Origin: Hansschlegelia zhihuaiae
GTDB taxonomy: Bacteria > Pseudomonadota > Alphaproteobacteria > Rhizobiales > Methylopilaceae
DNA: 64,000 nucleotides
Direction of reading: 5' to 3'
Assembly (NCBI RefSeq): GCF_004103825.1
Contig: NZ_RYFI01000013.1
Location: 34,993-98,992, forward strand
The position numbers and the translations under genes were made by a program. The notes under the pieces were generated by a model that was given only the letters and a program-made list of their open reading frames with translations, was not told where the DNA came from and did no database searches. Every line of letters begins with the position of its first letter. Within the stretch, counting starts at the first letter, position 1. Shown one piece after another: positions 47,410 through 55,633 of the stretch.

Positions 47410-47410
47410 T
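47397..47410 (+). promoter_or_regulatory. AACCTCTGTATGAT motif, copy 3
   Basis: Reads AAACCTCTGTATGATTC and overlaps the last codons and the TGA of the FixJ-type regulator gene. It ends 82 bases before the receiver gene at 47493, the same spacing range as the other copies (74-99 bases), despite having to code for QTSV at the same time. Confidence 0.6.
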
Positions 47411-47492
47411 TCAAATCGCCGGTCCGAGAGCGCAGGTCATATGCGACGCCGGGCTTGTTCACCCGTTCGGCGACGTGTGAAAGGCGCCTGAC

Positions 47493-47873
47493 ATGACTGA
47501 CGTTCCCATGATCGCGATCGTCGACGACGACGAGGCGGTCCGCACCTCGACCGCAAGCTTCGTGCGGTCTCTCGGATATGCGACGAGGACCTATCGGTCG
47601 GGGACCGAGTTTCTGAGCGAATCCTCCCGCCGGGAACCCGACTGCATGATCGCGGATGTCCAGATGCCCGGGATCAGCGGGCCGGAGCTGCAGCAGCGGT
47701 TGATCGCCGAAGGGCGACGGTTTCCGATCATCTTCCTGACGGCTTTTCCCAGCGAGGCGATCCGCGGCCGCGTCATGGCGGCGGGGGCCGCAGGCTTCCT
47801 CGCCAAGCCGTCCGACGGCGAGACGATCGTCGCCCGCATCGAGGACGCCCTGGCGCGACGCGCAGCGCGCTGA
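47493..47873 (+). CDS. Single-domain response regulator
   Basis: A 126-residue stand-alone receiver: VDDDEAVRTS, acceptor Asp in IADVQMPG, FLTAFPSE and LAKPSDG. There is no output domain. With the sensorless kinase it could form a phosphorelay or compete with the FixJ-type regulator for phosphate. It has its own motif-bearing upstream region, so it is likely a separate transcript. Confidence 0.9.
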   Translation: MTDVPMIAIVDDDEAVRTSTASFVRSLGYATRTYRSGTEFLSESSRREPDCMIADVQMPGISGPELQQRLIAEGRRFPIIFLTAFPSEAIRGRVMAAGAAGFLAKPSDGETIVARIEDALARRAAR

Positions 47874-48288
47874 AGGGCCCTTCACATGGAGAACGCCATC
47901 GCGGATCGCCAGCGACACGGGCAGGCGCCGCGGACATAGACGGACCGCTGCACCGCGCCCGGGGAGCCGGAGGCCCACCTCATCGCGCATCTGCGGCAGG
48001 CTCGAGGACGAGGCCGTCCGCCCGACGGCGCAAGGAACTCGACTGGCCGCGAACATGGGCTCGCCGCGACGGTCGCCCGAACTGGCTGAGAAGCTCGGAC
48101 CGGTCGAACCGACGAGCTGACGCGAGGCGTTCCACGCGGTGTTTGTGGGCGGCGCCTCCGTGCCAGCGCGGGTCCGCGCATTCGTCGATTTCCTGGTCGC
48201 TCGGTCGCGCTGAGAGGGCCGGCGAAGGTCCAAGTTCGGCGTGTGCCTAATGACGGCTCTTGGCGGACTGTTGAAAAACTCAACGCTC
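47874..48288. other. Gene-poor gap with LysR remnant
   Basis: 415 bases between converging genes. Apart from the short LysR-like tail listed separately, no intact frame, repeat or hairpin stands out. It looks like decayed coding DNA. Confidence 0.5.
48121..48213 (+). pseudogene. Remnant C-terminus of a LysR regulator
   Basis: This frame reads REAFHAVFVGGASVPARVRA followed by FVDFLVARSR and a stop. HAVF...R-(V/L)xAxVRAFVDFLV is the usual end of LysR effector domains. A stop codon directly precedes it and nothing LysR-like is seen upstream, so only about 30 codons survive. Evidence is one short motif. Confidence 0.45.
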
Positions 48289-48729
48289 TTACCCGCCAAA
48301 CCGCGATACGACGACCCTCCCGGAAGTGGGATCGACGCTGATCCGGTCTCCTGTCCGTATGCTCGTCACCGGATCCGGCTCGAGGCGATGCAGGATGGGA
48401 ATTCCGGCGAGGACCGCGCCCTGCACGAAGACCGGATTGGTCTCGCGGCAAAGAATCGCCGCGGGCGCGATCCCCCGGCGCATGAGGTCGTAGAAGGCCC
48501 ATCCGGCCGCCACCCCGCCCTTCACGGCGGGAATGACCAGGATCTTTCCCGCGAGGTTGTGACCCTCGACCGCATGGCCCTTCCGGGAGATCAGCCCTGT
48601 CGAGCGGTCGAGATCATAGCGTGGGCTGAACGGGTCGCTCGACACCAGCGCCTCGCCATCCAGCGGGCGCCCGAAGCCGGGCGGACCGCGAAGCTCCAGG
48701 ACGGATGGGTCGACGGCGTCGCGGGTCAT
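48289..48729 (-). CDS. Aconitase X swivel-domain subunit (DUF126)
   Basis: A 146-residue small subunit. Features: GEALVSSDPFSPRYDLDRSTG (core GEALVSSDPFSPRYD), GHNLAGKILVIPAVKGGVAA (core KILVIPAVKGGVA) and a C-terminal GDRISVDPTSG. It pairs with the large AcnX subunit upstream, overlapping it by 4 bases. Confidence 0.9.
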   Translation of the reverse strand: MTRDAVDPSVLELRGPPGFGRPLDGEALVSSDPFSPRYDLDRSTGLISRKGHAVEGHNLAGKILVIPAVKGGVAAGWAFYDLMRRGIAPAAILCRETNPVFVQGAVLAGIPILHRLEPDPVTSIRTGDRISVDPTSGRVVVSRFGG

Positions 48730-49985
48730 GACTGCAGCCTCCCGGCCACCGCGGCCTCGACGCAGTCGCGCGTGCGGCGAAAGATGGGATGATATCGATA
48801 GCCGCCGATGATGTTGGCGAGCTTGGCCGAGTTGGTGAGGACGTTCCGCCAGCCGAAGCGCTCGCGCATCACGTCCGCGCCCATGAGATAAAAACACACG
48901 CCGACCAGCACCATGCCGCCGGCGCGCTCGATCGCCGGCACGTAGCCGAGCGCGGTCGCGGCCGCGTGGTTCATCTGGTTTGTGGTGATGATGAAGCGCG
49001 TGTTGCCGTGGACGCTGCGCCCGTCGAGGAGTTCGGCCACGAGCTTGATCTCGAACAGCGAGAGCTGCGGCCCGGTGAGAACCACGAGGTCGATCTCGTC
49101 CCGGTCGGCCGGATAGGACGCGTACACATCCGCGATCGCGGCGTCGTCGACTTTGATGGTCTGCTTCGGCTCGCGCCCCGCGAAGGCCGCGTCGACGCTC
49201 GCCGCCTCGGGGGTCACGCCCACCATATGGAACATCGCGAGCGAGCCGTAGCTCGCAAGGCTCGCCCCAAGGTGCTTCATCCGGTCGGACGTGACCGATC
49301 CCGGCTTGGCGCCGTCGATGACCGGGACCTGCCAATAGTCGTTGCACTGGCGGCCGACGACCGCCCCCAGGGCCCCCCAGTCCGCCAGGTCCTCGAGCTC
49401 GGCTGAGAGTTCGACCAGGACGGTTCCGCGCCTTTGCTCCGGAACATGGAAGCCGTAGCGGGGGGTGCGCCCCGTTATGCCGGCCGCGAAGGCGGCGGGG
49501 CCGCTTTCGAAATTCGAACGTGCGCCCAGAACCGAGTTCGCATAGATGACCGTGCCGGTGTCGCCCCACGCGACGTGCTCGCCGAAATGAGGCTGATAGA
49601 CGCTCTGATAGTTGATGCAGGTGTCCGTCTGTATGGCCCCGATCGTCCGGATCGCCGCGATCAGCTCCTTTTCTTTGCAGACCATGCCGGGGTCCTGAAG
49701 CAGCCGCTCGGCCGCCGCGAAGTCGACGCATCTCGCATTGGTCGTCATGGGCACGCGGAACCGCGCCGCGCCGTGGGCGATCTTCTGGAGCAGCGCCAGT
49801 CCGGGCTCGCCCATCACCTCCATGTCGCCGACCATGTGGGCCGACGTGACGGGCACGAGACGGTCCGCGCCGAAGAAGCGCCCGACATCGACCTGCATCC
49901 GGATCGCCCACTGGACGAGTTCGCCCTGCTCGCCGGCGAGCATGGCGTCCTCTTCCACGGTGAGCCGCAAGTCCGTCTTGGCCAT
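48726..49985 (-). CDS. Aconitase X catalytic subunit (DUF521)
   Basis: A 419-residue AcnX large subunit. Candidate cluster cysteines: Cys in TTNARCVDF, and TDTCINYQ. GDTGTVIYANSVLGARSNFE (core YANSVLGARSN) is a strong family marker, as is TTNQMNHA. The known two-subunit AcnX enzymes dehydrate cis-3-hydroxy-L-proline or, in archaea, phosphomevalonate. In a proteobacterium next to GntR and transport genes a hydroxyproline-like or hydroxy-acid substrate is likelier, but no proline-pathway gene is adjacent. Confidence 0.9.
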   Translation of the reverse strand: MAKTDLRLTVEEDAMLAGEQGELVQWAIRMQVDVGRFFGADRLVPVTSAHMVGDMEVMGEPGLALLQKIAHGAARFRVPMTTNARCVDFAAAERLLQDPGMVCKEKELIAAIRTIGAIQTDTCINYQSVYQPHFGEHVAWGDTGTVIYANSVLGARSNFESGPAAFAAGITGRTPRYGFHVPEQRRGTVLVELSAELEDLADWGALGAVVGRQCNDYWQVPVIDGAKPGSVTSDRMKHLGASLASYGSLAMFHMVGVTPEAASVDAAFAGREPKQTIKVDDAAIADVYASYPADRDEIDLVVLTGPQLSLFEIKLVAELLDGRSVHGNTRFIITTNQMNHAAATALGYVPAIERAGGMVLVGVCFYLMGADVMRERFGWRNVLTNSAKLANIIGGYRYHPIFRRTRDCVEAAVAGRLQS

Positions 49986-50031
49986 GAGCCGCCTTTGCCT
50001 CCTCGAACCGACCGTTGACCGGGCTGATAAT

Positions 50032-50071
50032 GTCTTATAATGTTATATGTCAAGATCAGTCATTATAAGAC
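50032..50071. promoter_or_regulatory. Inverted repeat operator for HutC-type GntR
   Basis: GTCTTATAATG at 50032-50042 and its exact complement CATTATAAGAC at 50061-50071 flank 18 bases in the divergent AcnX/GntR gap. Arms this long and AT-rich in this GC-rich genome strongly suggest a protein-binding dyad. It could control both directions. Confidence 0.7.
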
Positions 50072-50152
50072 GTTAGGTCGGATTGATCGCTGTGGAACGC
50101 CGCTTCCCCGCGGCGACGGCGGTCGACGGACGGGTCGGGAAGAGGGCTGACG

Positions 50153-50923
50153 ATGAGCGTGCATCGGTTCGAGCTTCGGCGGGAGAGCTCGCACGCCATG
50201 TACCAGCAGCTCGCCGATCACCTTGCGGATCAGATCAGGACGGGCCGGTACAAGCCGTTCGACCGGCTTCCGACCGAACTCGAGCTGAGCGAAGAGTTCC
50301 GCGTGAGCCGGATCACGGTGCGCCAGGCGATCGGGCGCCTGCTCGCGCAGAGCCTGGTGGTCCGCAAGCAGGGCAAGGGGACGTTCGTCGCGGGGCCGGC
50401 GGTCCGCCATGATCTTCAGGGCCGCAAGGGCATCATCGAAGAGCTCAGGTCCCAGGGGGTCGATCCGCAGACGAAGCTCCTGGAATTCGGCTCGGTCGAG
50501 CCGACCGAGCAGATCAGGCGGCGTCTCGGCGAGGCCGGCGCGCTGGTGCGGATCCGACGGCTCTACAGCGTCAACGGCGCGCCCTTCGCCGTCACCACGA
50601 CCCATCTCCCGGCCGAAGTCGGGCGGCTCAGCTGGGAGACGGTCGAGGCCCACCCGGTCTACGACATCCTGGAGAAGTTTCTCGGGATCGCGATCGGGCG
50701 CGTCGACCTCGGGGTCCGGGCCGAAGCGGCCGGTCCGGATCTGGCGCGGCTGCTCAAGACCCGGTCGCGCGCGCCGCTTCTCGTGTTCGACCGGGTGTCG
50801 CGCTGCACGGCCGGCGTTCCGCGCGAGCACACGCTCTATTGGTCGCGCTCGGAGAACTACGAGTTCTCGCTCCGGACCGTGGGGCCTCTGTCGATCAATT
50901 CGTCGCTGCGGCGGGCCGGATAG
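50153..50923 (+). CDS. GntR regulator, HutC/UTRA subfamily
   Basis: A 256-residue regulator. Residues ~12-80 are the winged helix (LPTELELSEEFRVSRITVRQAI core SEEFRVSRITVRQ; GKGTFVAG). Residues ~95-245 are a UTRA ligand domain (RIRRLYSVNGAPFAV; HPVYDILEKF; REHTLYWSRSENYEF core HTLYWSRSENY). It is divergent from the AcnX genes and followed by a TctC gene, so it likely controls uptake and conversion of the same compound. Confidence 0.92.
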   Translation: MSVHRFELRRESSHAMYQQLADHLADQIRTGRYKPFDRLPTELELSEEFRVSRITVRQAIGRLLAQSLVVRKQGKGTFVAGPAVRHDLQGRKGIIEELRSQGVDPQTKLLEFGSVEPTEQIRRRLGEAGALVRIRRLYSVNGAPFAVTTTHLPAEVGRLSWETVEAHPVYDILEKFLGIAIGRVDLGVRAEAAGPDLARLLKTRSRAPLLVFDRVSRCTAGVPREHTLYWSRSENYEFSLRTVGPLSINSSLRRAG

Positions 50924-50991
50924 CCGCAGCCCTTCGACATGGGCCGGGCCGATCTTCGGCGCCGCGACCCCAAGAAAAAAGGGAGGACCGA

Positions 50992-51963
50992 ATGACGAGA
51001 TTCATCGCCGCCTGCTGTCTTGCCGCATTGGCGGTGCTGGCGCCGTCCCCCGGCTCCGCCGCGCCCTATCCAACGAGGGTCGTCACGATCATCGTGCCGT
51101 TCCCGGCCGGCGGAGCCACGGACGTCGTCGCGCGCACCATCGCGCACGAACTGTCCGGGCGGATCGGCCAGCAGGTGATCGTGGAGAACCGGCCGGGCGC
51201 CAACGGTCTCCTGGGCTCGGCCGTGGTCGCCCGCGCGGCGCCCGACGGCTACACGCTGCTGATGGGAGGCGCGAACACGCAAGGCATGAACGACGTTCTG
51301 TACAAGAACCGTCCCTACGACTCGCTGAAAGACTTCTCCGCGATCACGCTGACGGCGCAGATTCCGGTCGCCATCGTCGTCAATCCGTCGCTGCCGGTGA
51401 ACTCCCTCCAGGAACTCGTCGCACTGGCGAAGGCCAAGCCGGGCCAGCTGAGCTACGGGTCCTCCGGAGCCGGGGGCCCGCACCACATGGCCATGGAGCT
51501 GTTCAAGTCGGTCGCCGGAGCGGACATCCAGCATGTCCCGTACAAGGGCGGCGCGCCGCAACTCAACGACCTCGTGGCCGGCCACATCAAGATCGGCGCC
51601 ATTGGCCTGCCGCCGGCCCTGCCGCATGTCCGGGAAGGCAGGCTTCGACCTCTCGCTGTGACGGGGAGAACGCGGACGGCCTTCCTGCCCGACTTGCCGA
51701 CCGTGGCCGAGTCGGGCTTTCCGGGATTCGAGGTGAACTACTGGCTCGGCCTGTTCGGGCCGGCCGGCGTGCCTGGCGAGATCGTCGACAAGCTCAACGT
51801 CGAGGTGGCCGGACTTCTCAAACGACCGGACGTCCGTGACCTCCTGGCCAAGCAGGGCGTCGAGACCCTCACCAGCACGCCCGCCGAGCTCCAATCGCTG
51901 GTCGCCGTCGAGATCGAACGATGGGGCACGGTCGTCAAAGAGCGAGGGATCGCTCTCGACTAG
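50992..51963 (+). CDS. TctC/Bug-type periplasmic binding protein
   Basis: A 323-residue binding protein of the tripartite tricarboxylate transport family. Signal peptide ~1-22 (FIAACCLAALAVLAPSPGSA). Bug motifs: YPTRVVTIIVPFPAGGATD (core VPFPAGGATDVVAR), ENRPGANGLLG, APDGYTLLMG and HVPYKGGAP. GGGAGG precedes ATG 50992. No TctA/TctB genes are in the window, so it is an orphan or uses a distant membrane partner. Confidence 0.92.
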   Translation: MTRFIAACCLAALAVLAPSPGSAAPYPTRVVTIIVPFPAGGATDVVARTIAHELSGRIGQQVIVENRPGANGLLGSAVVARAAPDGYTLLMGGANTQGMNDVLYKNRPYDSLKDFSAITLTAQIPVAIVVNPSLPVNSLQELVALAKAKPGQLSYGSSGAGGPHHMAMELFKSVAGADIQHVPYKGGAPQLNDLVAGHIKIGAIGLPPALPHVREGRLRPLAVTGRTRTAFLPDLPTVAESGFPGFEVNYWLGLFGPAGVPGEIVDKLNVEVAGLLKRPDVRDLLAKQGVETLTSTPAELQSLVAVEIERWGTVVKERGIALD

Positions 51964-52310
51964 GTGTACGGTCCGCGGATGTGGCGTGACGGATTGAGCC
52001 TGAGGCGTTCGGGCTCCGTCGGCCAGGCTTGCCGGACGCGTCCGTCCGGCGTCATTCCCGGGAGGGTTTTTGAGCGCTCGGGCATGATTGTGGGCGTCGA
52101 TTAAGAGCTGCAGGTGAGTTCTGAACTGGATCCGTCGCCGCGATAGACCCGGCCGTCCCAGTTCCCGCCGTCCGCCTCGCCTACTCGCACCTGCGGTGAG
52201 ATAGCGAAGACGCCTTGCGCCGCGTCCGCGAAACCACCTACCGCCGCTGACGCGACGGTCGGGGTCGCCGGGGTGGAGCGGCGCCGGCGCGTTTAGCTGA
52301 ACGCGGGCCT
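51964..52310. other. Converging intergenic region
   Basis: 347 bases between the converging TctC and dehydratase genes. A weak stem (GAGCC...GGCTC, about 51997-52017) could be a terminator. I see no other gene, repeat or operator. Confidence 0.4.
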
Positions 52311-53474
52311 TTACTGGTCGATGGGAGAACCGTCCCGGTGTCGCCGCATCGAGACCTTTCGCGTCACCGGCGGCGTCTCGACCACGACGTCCTCCAGCAC
52401 GCTGACGCCAAGCCCCGGCCGGGTCGGGATTCTGACGAAGCCGTTCTCGTTCCGCGGCGGCGCGTCGACGAACTCCGCGCCGAGCAGCGCGCCGTCCGAG
52501 CGGAGCTCGAGGTTCCGGAAGCCGGTCGGATATTCCTGGATCGCGAAATTCGGCACAGCGGCCGCCACCTGCAGGCAGGCGCAGAGACCGACCGGCGAGA
52601 GCGGGTTGTGGGGCGCGATCGGTATGTCGAAGGCTTCGGCGATGGCGGCCGCCTTCTTCGCCCCGGTGATTCCTCCCACCACGCAGGTCGAGACGCGCGC
52701 GAAGCCGATCGGCCCGCGAGCGAACTGCGCCTTGAACTCCGTCGGCCCCGTGAAGCGTTCGCCTGTCGCGATCGGAACCGGGATGCGCGCGGCGAGCGCG
52801 CCCATCTCGTCGTGAAACTCCGGACGAATGGGATCCTCGAGCCACATCGGTTCATAGGGCTCCACGAGGCGCGCAAGCCGGTCGGCCTCGGACGGGTTGA
52901 GGCGGCGATGGAGCTCGAGCAGCAGATCCATGCCGTCGCCCGCCGCCTCGCGGAAGCGGGCGACGTTCTCTGCGGCGTCGCCGAGCTTTCGGAGCTGAGG
53001 CTTGAAGAAGCGGTCAGCCTCCGCCTCGTCGAGGAAGGGATTGATGTGGCCGACGGCGGTGAAGCCCTGGGTGCGCAGCCCCTTCAACTCCTCCAGCACC
53101 TCGTCGATCGTGGGCGCATAGACATGGCCGTAGAGCCGCGCCTCGTCGCGCACCGCGCCGCCGAGCAGCTGATGAACCGGAACGCCGAGCGCCTGGCCGG
53201 CGATGTCCCAGAGCGCGATGTCGATGGCCGACACCGCGCCGTTGACCGCATGGCCGCGGAAATGCGCGAAGCGCTGCATCACGTTCCAGTGCAGCTCGAT
53301 CCGGCGCGGATCCTCGCCGACCAGATAGTCGGCGAATTTCTCGACCGCGGTCGCCGAAGCCTCGAGGTGCCCCCAGGCGCCGCTTTCGCCCCAGCCGACA
53401 ACCCCGTCCGCCGTCTCGACGCGGGCGTAGAGGAACTGACCCGCCCTGACCGGGCGGACGCTTGCGATCTTCAT
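52311..53474 (-). CDS. Enolase-superfamily dehydratase (DgoD-like)
   Basis: A 387-residue mandelate racemase/galactonate dehydratase relative. Metal ligands appear in LLLELHRRLNP, WLEDPIRPE and ATGERFTG; the catalytic His is in APHNPLSPVGLCACLQ, a motif close to D-galactonate dehydratase. Substrate is probably an aldonic or aldaric acid. It lies 11 bases downstream of a TctC gene and probably acts on the acid that protein binds. Confidence 0.88.
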   Translation of the reverse strand: MKIASVRPVRAGQFLYARVETADGVVGWGESGAWGHLEASATAVEKFADYLVGEDPRRIELHWNVMQRFAHFRGHAVNGAVSAIDIALWDIAGQALGVPVHQLLGGAVRDEARLYGHVYAPTIDEVLEELKGLRTQGFTAVGHINPFLDEAEADRFFKPQLRKLGDAAENVARFREAAGDGMDLLLELHRRLNPSEADRLARLVEPYEPMWLEDPIRPEFHDEMGALAARIPVPIATGERFTGPTEFKAQFARGPIGFARVSTCVVGGITGAKKAAAIAEAFDIPIAPHNPLSPVGLCACLQVAAAVPNFAIQEYPTGFRNLELRSDGALLGAEFVDAPPRNENGFVRIPTRPGLGVSVLEDVVVETPPVTRKVSMRRHRDGSPIDQ

Positions 53475-53485
53475 GACGTCTGTCC

Positions 53486-54481
53486 TTACTCCGGCTTGAC
53501 GCCGGCGCGTTGCAGAAGCGCGGTCCAGCGCTCGCTCTCGGAGGCGATGCGCGCCGCGAAAGCGTCGGGGCCGAGATCGGCGGGATCGGCGCCGGCGGTC
53601 GTGAGCTTCTGACGAATGGCCGGATTGGCGCCCATCGCCTGGATCTCGCGATGGATCGCGTCGAGGATCGGGCGCGGCGTTCCACGCGGCGCGGCGAGGC
53701 CGAACCAGAGCGAGAAGATGAACTCCGGCACGCCTGCCTCGGCGGCCGTCGGCACGTCGGGCAGCAGCGGGATCCGCTTGTTCCCGGAGACGACCAGCGC
53801 GCGGATCACGCCGTTCGCCGCGTGCAGCGCGATGGTCGGGCCGGCCGAGCTCAGCGCGTCGATGTTGCCGGCCACGAGATCGGTCACGGCGGCGCCGGAG
53901 CCGCGATAGGGGACGTGGCTGATGTCCACGCCGGTCAGGCTCTTGAAATACTCCATGCCGAGATGCGGACCGGAGCCGACGCCGCCGGAGCCATAGGTCA
54001 GCTCGCCGGGCCGACGCTTCGCCAGCGCGACGAACTCCTGCAGCGTCTTGGCCTGGACCTTGTTCGACACGGCGAGCACGACCGGCGTCTCGGCGACGAG
54101 CGCGGCCGGCGCGAGGTCCTTCACTGGATCGATGGCGAGATTCGAGATCAGCGCCGAGACGACGGTCTGGGCGATGTCGTTGGCGAGCAGCGTGTAGCCG
54201 TCGGGCTCGGCGCGGGCGACCGCGGTCATGGCGAGCGTGCCCGAAGCGCCGCCCCGGTTCTCGACCACGAAGGACTGTCCGAAGACGCCGCGCATATGCT
54301 CGGCGGCGATGCGCGCCGTTATGTCGGTGGTGCCGCCGGGGCCATAGGGCACGAGGATGCTGACGGGCCGTTTCGGCCAGCCGTCAGGTCCTGTCGCCGC
54401 CCGCGCTCCCGCCGCCGCCAGAGGCAGCGCGGCGAGGCCGCCCGCCGCCGCCAGAAGGCTTCGCCTGGTCCAGGTCAACAT
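53486..54481 (-). CDS. TctC/Bug-type periplasmic binding protein
   Basis: A 331-residue binding protein. TRRSLLAAAGGLAALPLAAA is a Tat-like signal; Bug motifs are ILVPYGPGGTTDITAR, VENRGGASGTLA, EPDGYTLLAND and HVPYRGSGAA. GGAGGAG 6 bases before ATG 54481 fixes the start. It overlaps the regulator gene upstream by 98 bases in another frame. No TctAB partner is visible. Confidence 0.92.
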   Translation of the reverse strand: MLTWTRRSLLAAAGGLAALPLAAAGARAATGPDGWPKRPVSILVPYGPGGTTDITARIAAEHMRGVFGQSFVVENRGGASGTLAMTAVARAEPDGYTLLANDIAQTVVSALISNLAIDPVKDLAPAALVAETPVVLAVSNKVQAKTLQEFVALAKRRPGELTYGSGGVGSGPHLGMEYFKSLTGVDISHVPYRGSGAAVTDLVAGNIDALSSAGPTIALHAANGVIRALVVSGNKRIPLLPDVPTAAEAGVPEFIFSLWFGLAAPRGTPRPILDAIHREIQAMGANPAIRQKLTTAGADPADLGPDAFAARIASESERWTALLQRAGVKPE

Positions 54482-55211
54482 GACGCTCCTCCGTGCTTTT
54501 CTTGTCCTGCGGCCGATCCGGCGCGGCGGTCAGGCCGACGTCGAGCTCGAGGTGGCGCGCCATGCGGCGGCGCGCTTCGGCGACGTCGCCGGCGATCAGC
54601 GCGTCGCGGATGTCGAGATGCTGGGCATGCCGCTCCTCGTGCGGCCGCGGGATGACGCCGGACGCCTCCCAGGCCTCTGCGAAGAGGCGCTGCGCGTGGC
54701 GTTGCAGCTCGATCAGATAAGGGTCTCCGACCGCGGCCGAGAGGCTCTGCTCGAAGGTGAAGTCGAGCCGATGCCGGCGCTTTTCCGCCTCGCCGCTCAT
54801 CTCGACCCGGTCGAGCGTCGCGAAGGCCGTCGCGAGCCTCTCGACTCCCAGCGACGCTGCGCGTCCCGCCACCTCCACCTCGACCAATGACCGCGCAGCC
54901 GAGGCCTGGCGCAGCATCTTGAGGCGTTCCGCAGAGTCGAGCTGCGTGATGCTCGTGAGCGCGGGATGTTGCGGCGAGGCGACGTAAGCGCCGGACCCAT
55001 GACGCATCGTCAGCACGCCGAGCGCCGCGAGCTCGCGCATCGCCTCCCGCAGCGCCGGGCGTCCCACTTCAAGCGCGGCTGCAAGTTCCCGCTCGGAAGG
55101 CAGCCGAGCGCCCGGCGAGAGCCTCTGGTCGGCGATGTATGCCTGCAGGCTGCGGCGGATGACGTCGCCCAGAGACGGACGAGCAACCGGGCGGATTGGA
55201 ATTGTGATCAT
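54384..55211 (-). CDS. GntR regulator, FadR/FCD subfamily
   Basis: A 275-residue regulator. Winged helix at ~15-80 (PSERELAAALEVGRPALREAM, core ELAAALEVGRPALRE; GSGAYVAS), then an FCD domain (DFTFEQSLSAAVGDPYLIEL core FEQSLSAAVGDPY; DIRDALIAGDVAEARRRMARHL core ALIAGDVAEARRRM). After about residue 243 the frame runs on through a Gly/Arg-rich tail encoded by the TctC signal-peptide region. ATG 55211 preferred; the TTG at 55250 would put the operator inside the gene. Confidence 0.88.
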   Translation of the reverse strand: MITIPIRPVARPSLGDVIRRSLQAYIADQRLSPGARLPSERELAAALEVGRPALREAMRELAALGVLTMRHGSGAYVASPQHPALTSITQLDSAERLKMLRQASAARSLVEVEVAGRAASLGVERLATAFATLDRVEMSGEAEKRRHRLDFTFEQSLSAAVGDPYLIELQRHAQRLFAEAWEASGVIPRPHEERHAQHLDIRDALIAGDVAEARRRMARHLELDVGLTAAPDRPQDKKSTEERHVDLDQAKPSGGGGRPRRAASGGGGSAGGDRT

Positions 55212-55212
55212 G

Positions 55213-55223
55213 TGGTAAGACCA
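55213..55223. promoter_or_regulatory. FadR-subfamily operator TGGTAAGACCA
   Basis: A palindrome TGGT-AAG-ACCA immediately before the regulator's ATG. It fits the TnGTnnnACnA pattern known for FadR-subfamily GntR proteins. Its position at the start codon implies autorepression of the regulator-TctC-dehydratase operon. Confidence 0.6.
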
Positions 55224-55249
55224 ATTATCGAAGCGAGACAGGATCGTCA

Positions 55250-55606
55250 ATGCGCCTGCGCGCCTACATCGCCTTCCATGCAGGTCTGGAATCTTGGATC
55301 GAGCAACGAGGGTTGAGAGCGCTGGCGCGGTTGCGCCCGGCTGGGTTTATCGATCGGCTTGAGGGGCTGATCCCCCTCCTGCTCGCCGCGCGCCGGCTGA
55401 CGCGGATCGTACGCATCGAGGCTGAGATCGCGCCCTATGCGATCTCGACGGAAATCGAAACCGTCGCGCATGGCTCGGCCCTTTTCGAGCAGGCTTTGAG
55501 TGAAGACGCGTTTGCCGCACTACCCGAACCACTGAGGGCGTTCCATGGATCGGACGGCCATCCCGTCTGGTGGGGTGGCGCCATCGCTCTGCACCGGACG
55601 CGGCGA
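55250..55606 (+). pseudogene. Remnant of a DUF4166/saccharopine-dehydrogenase-like gene
   Basis: The frame from ATG 55250 contains FHAGLESWIEQRGLRALARL and, further on, ALFEQALSEDAFAALPEPL with AFHGSDGHPVWWGGAIAL. These look like the linker and the start of the DUF4166 domain (LPEPLRxxH). The dehydrogenase half is missing and after residue ~118 the sequence becomes unstructured Arg/Ser-rich. A deleted, decayed gene is the likely reading. Assignment rests on motif resemblance only. Confidence 0.4.
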
Positions 55607-55633
55607 CCGTTTAGCGATCGATCGGCATCGCGA

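Noticed and set aside
55211-55250. Longer FadR-type regulator starting at TTG 55250
   Set aside because: It would place the TGGTAAGACCA operator within the gene, and the N-terminus from ATG 55211 already covers the domain.
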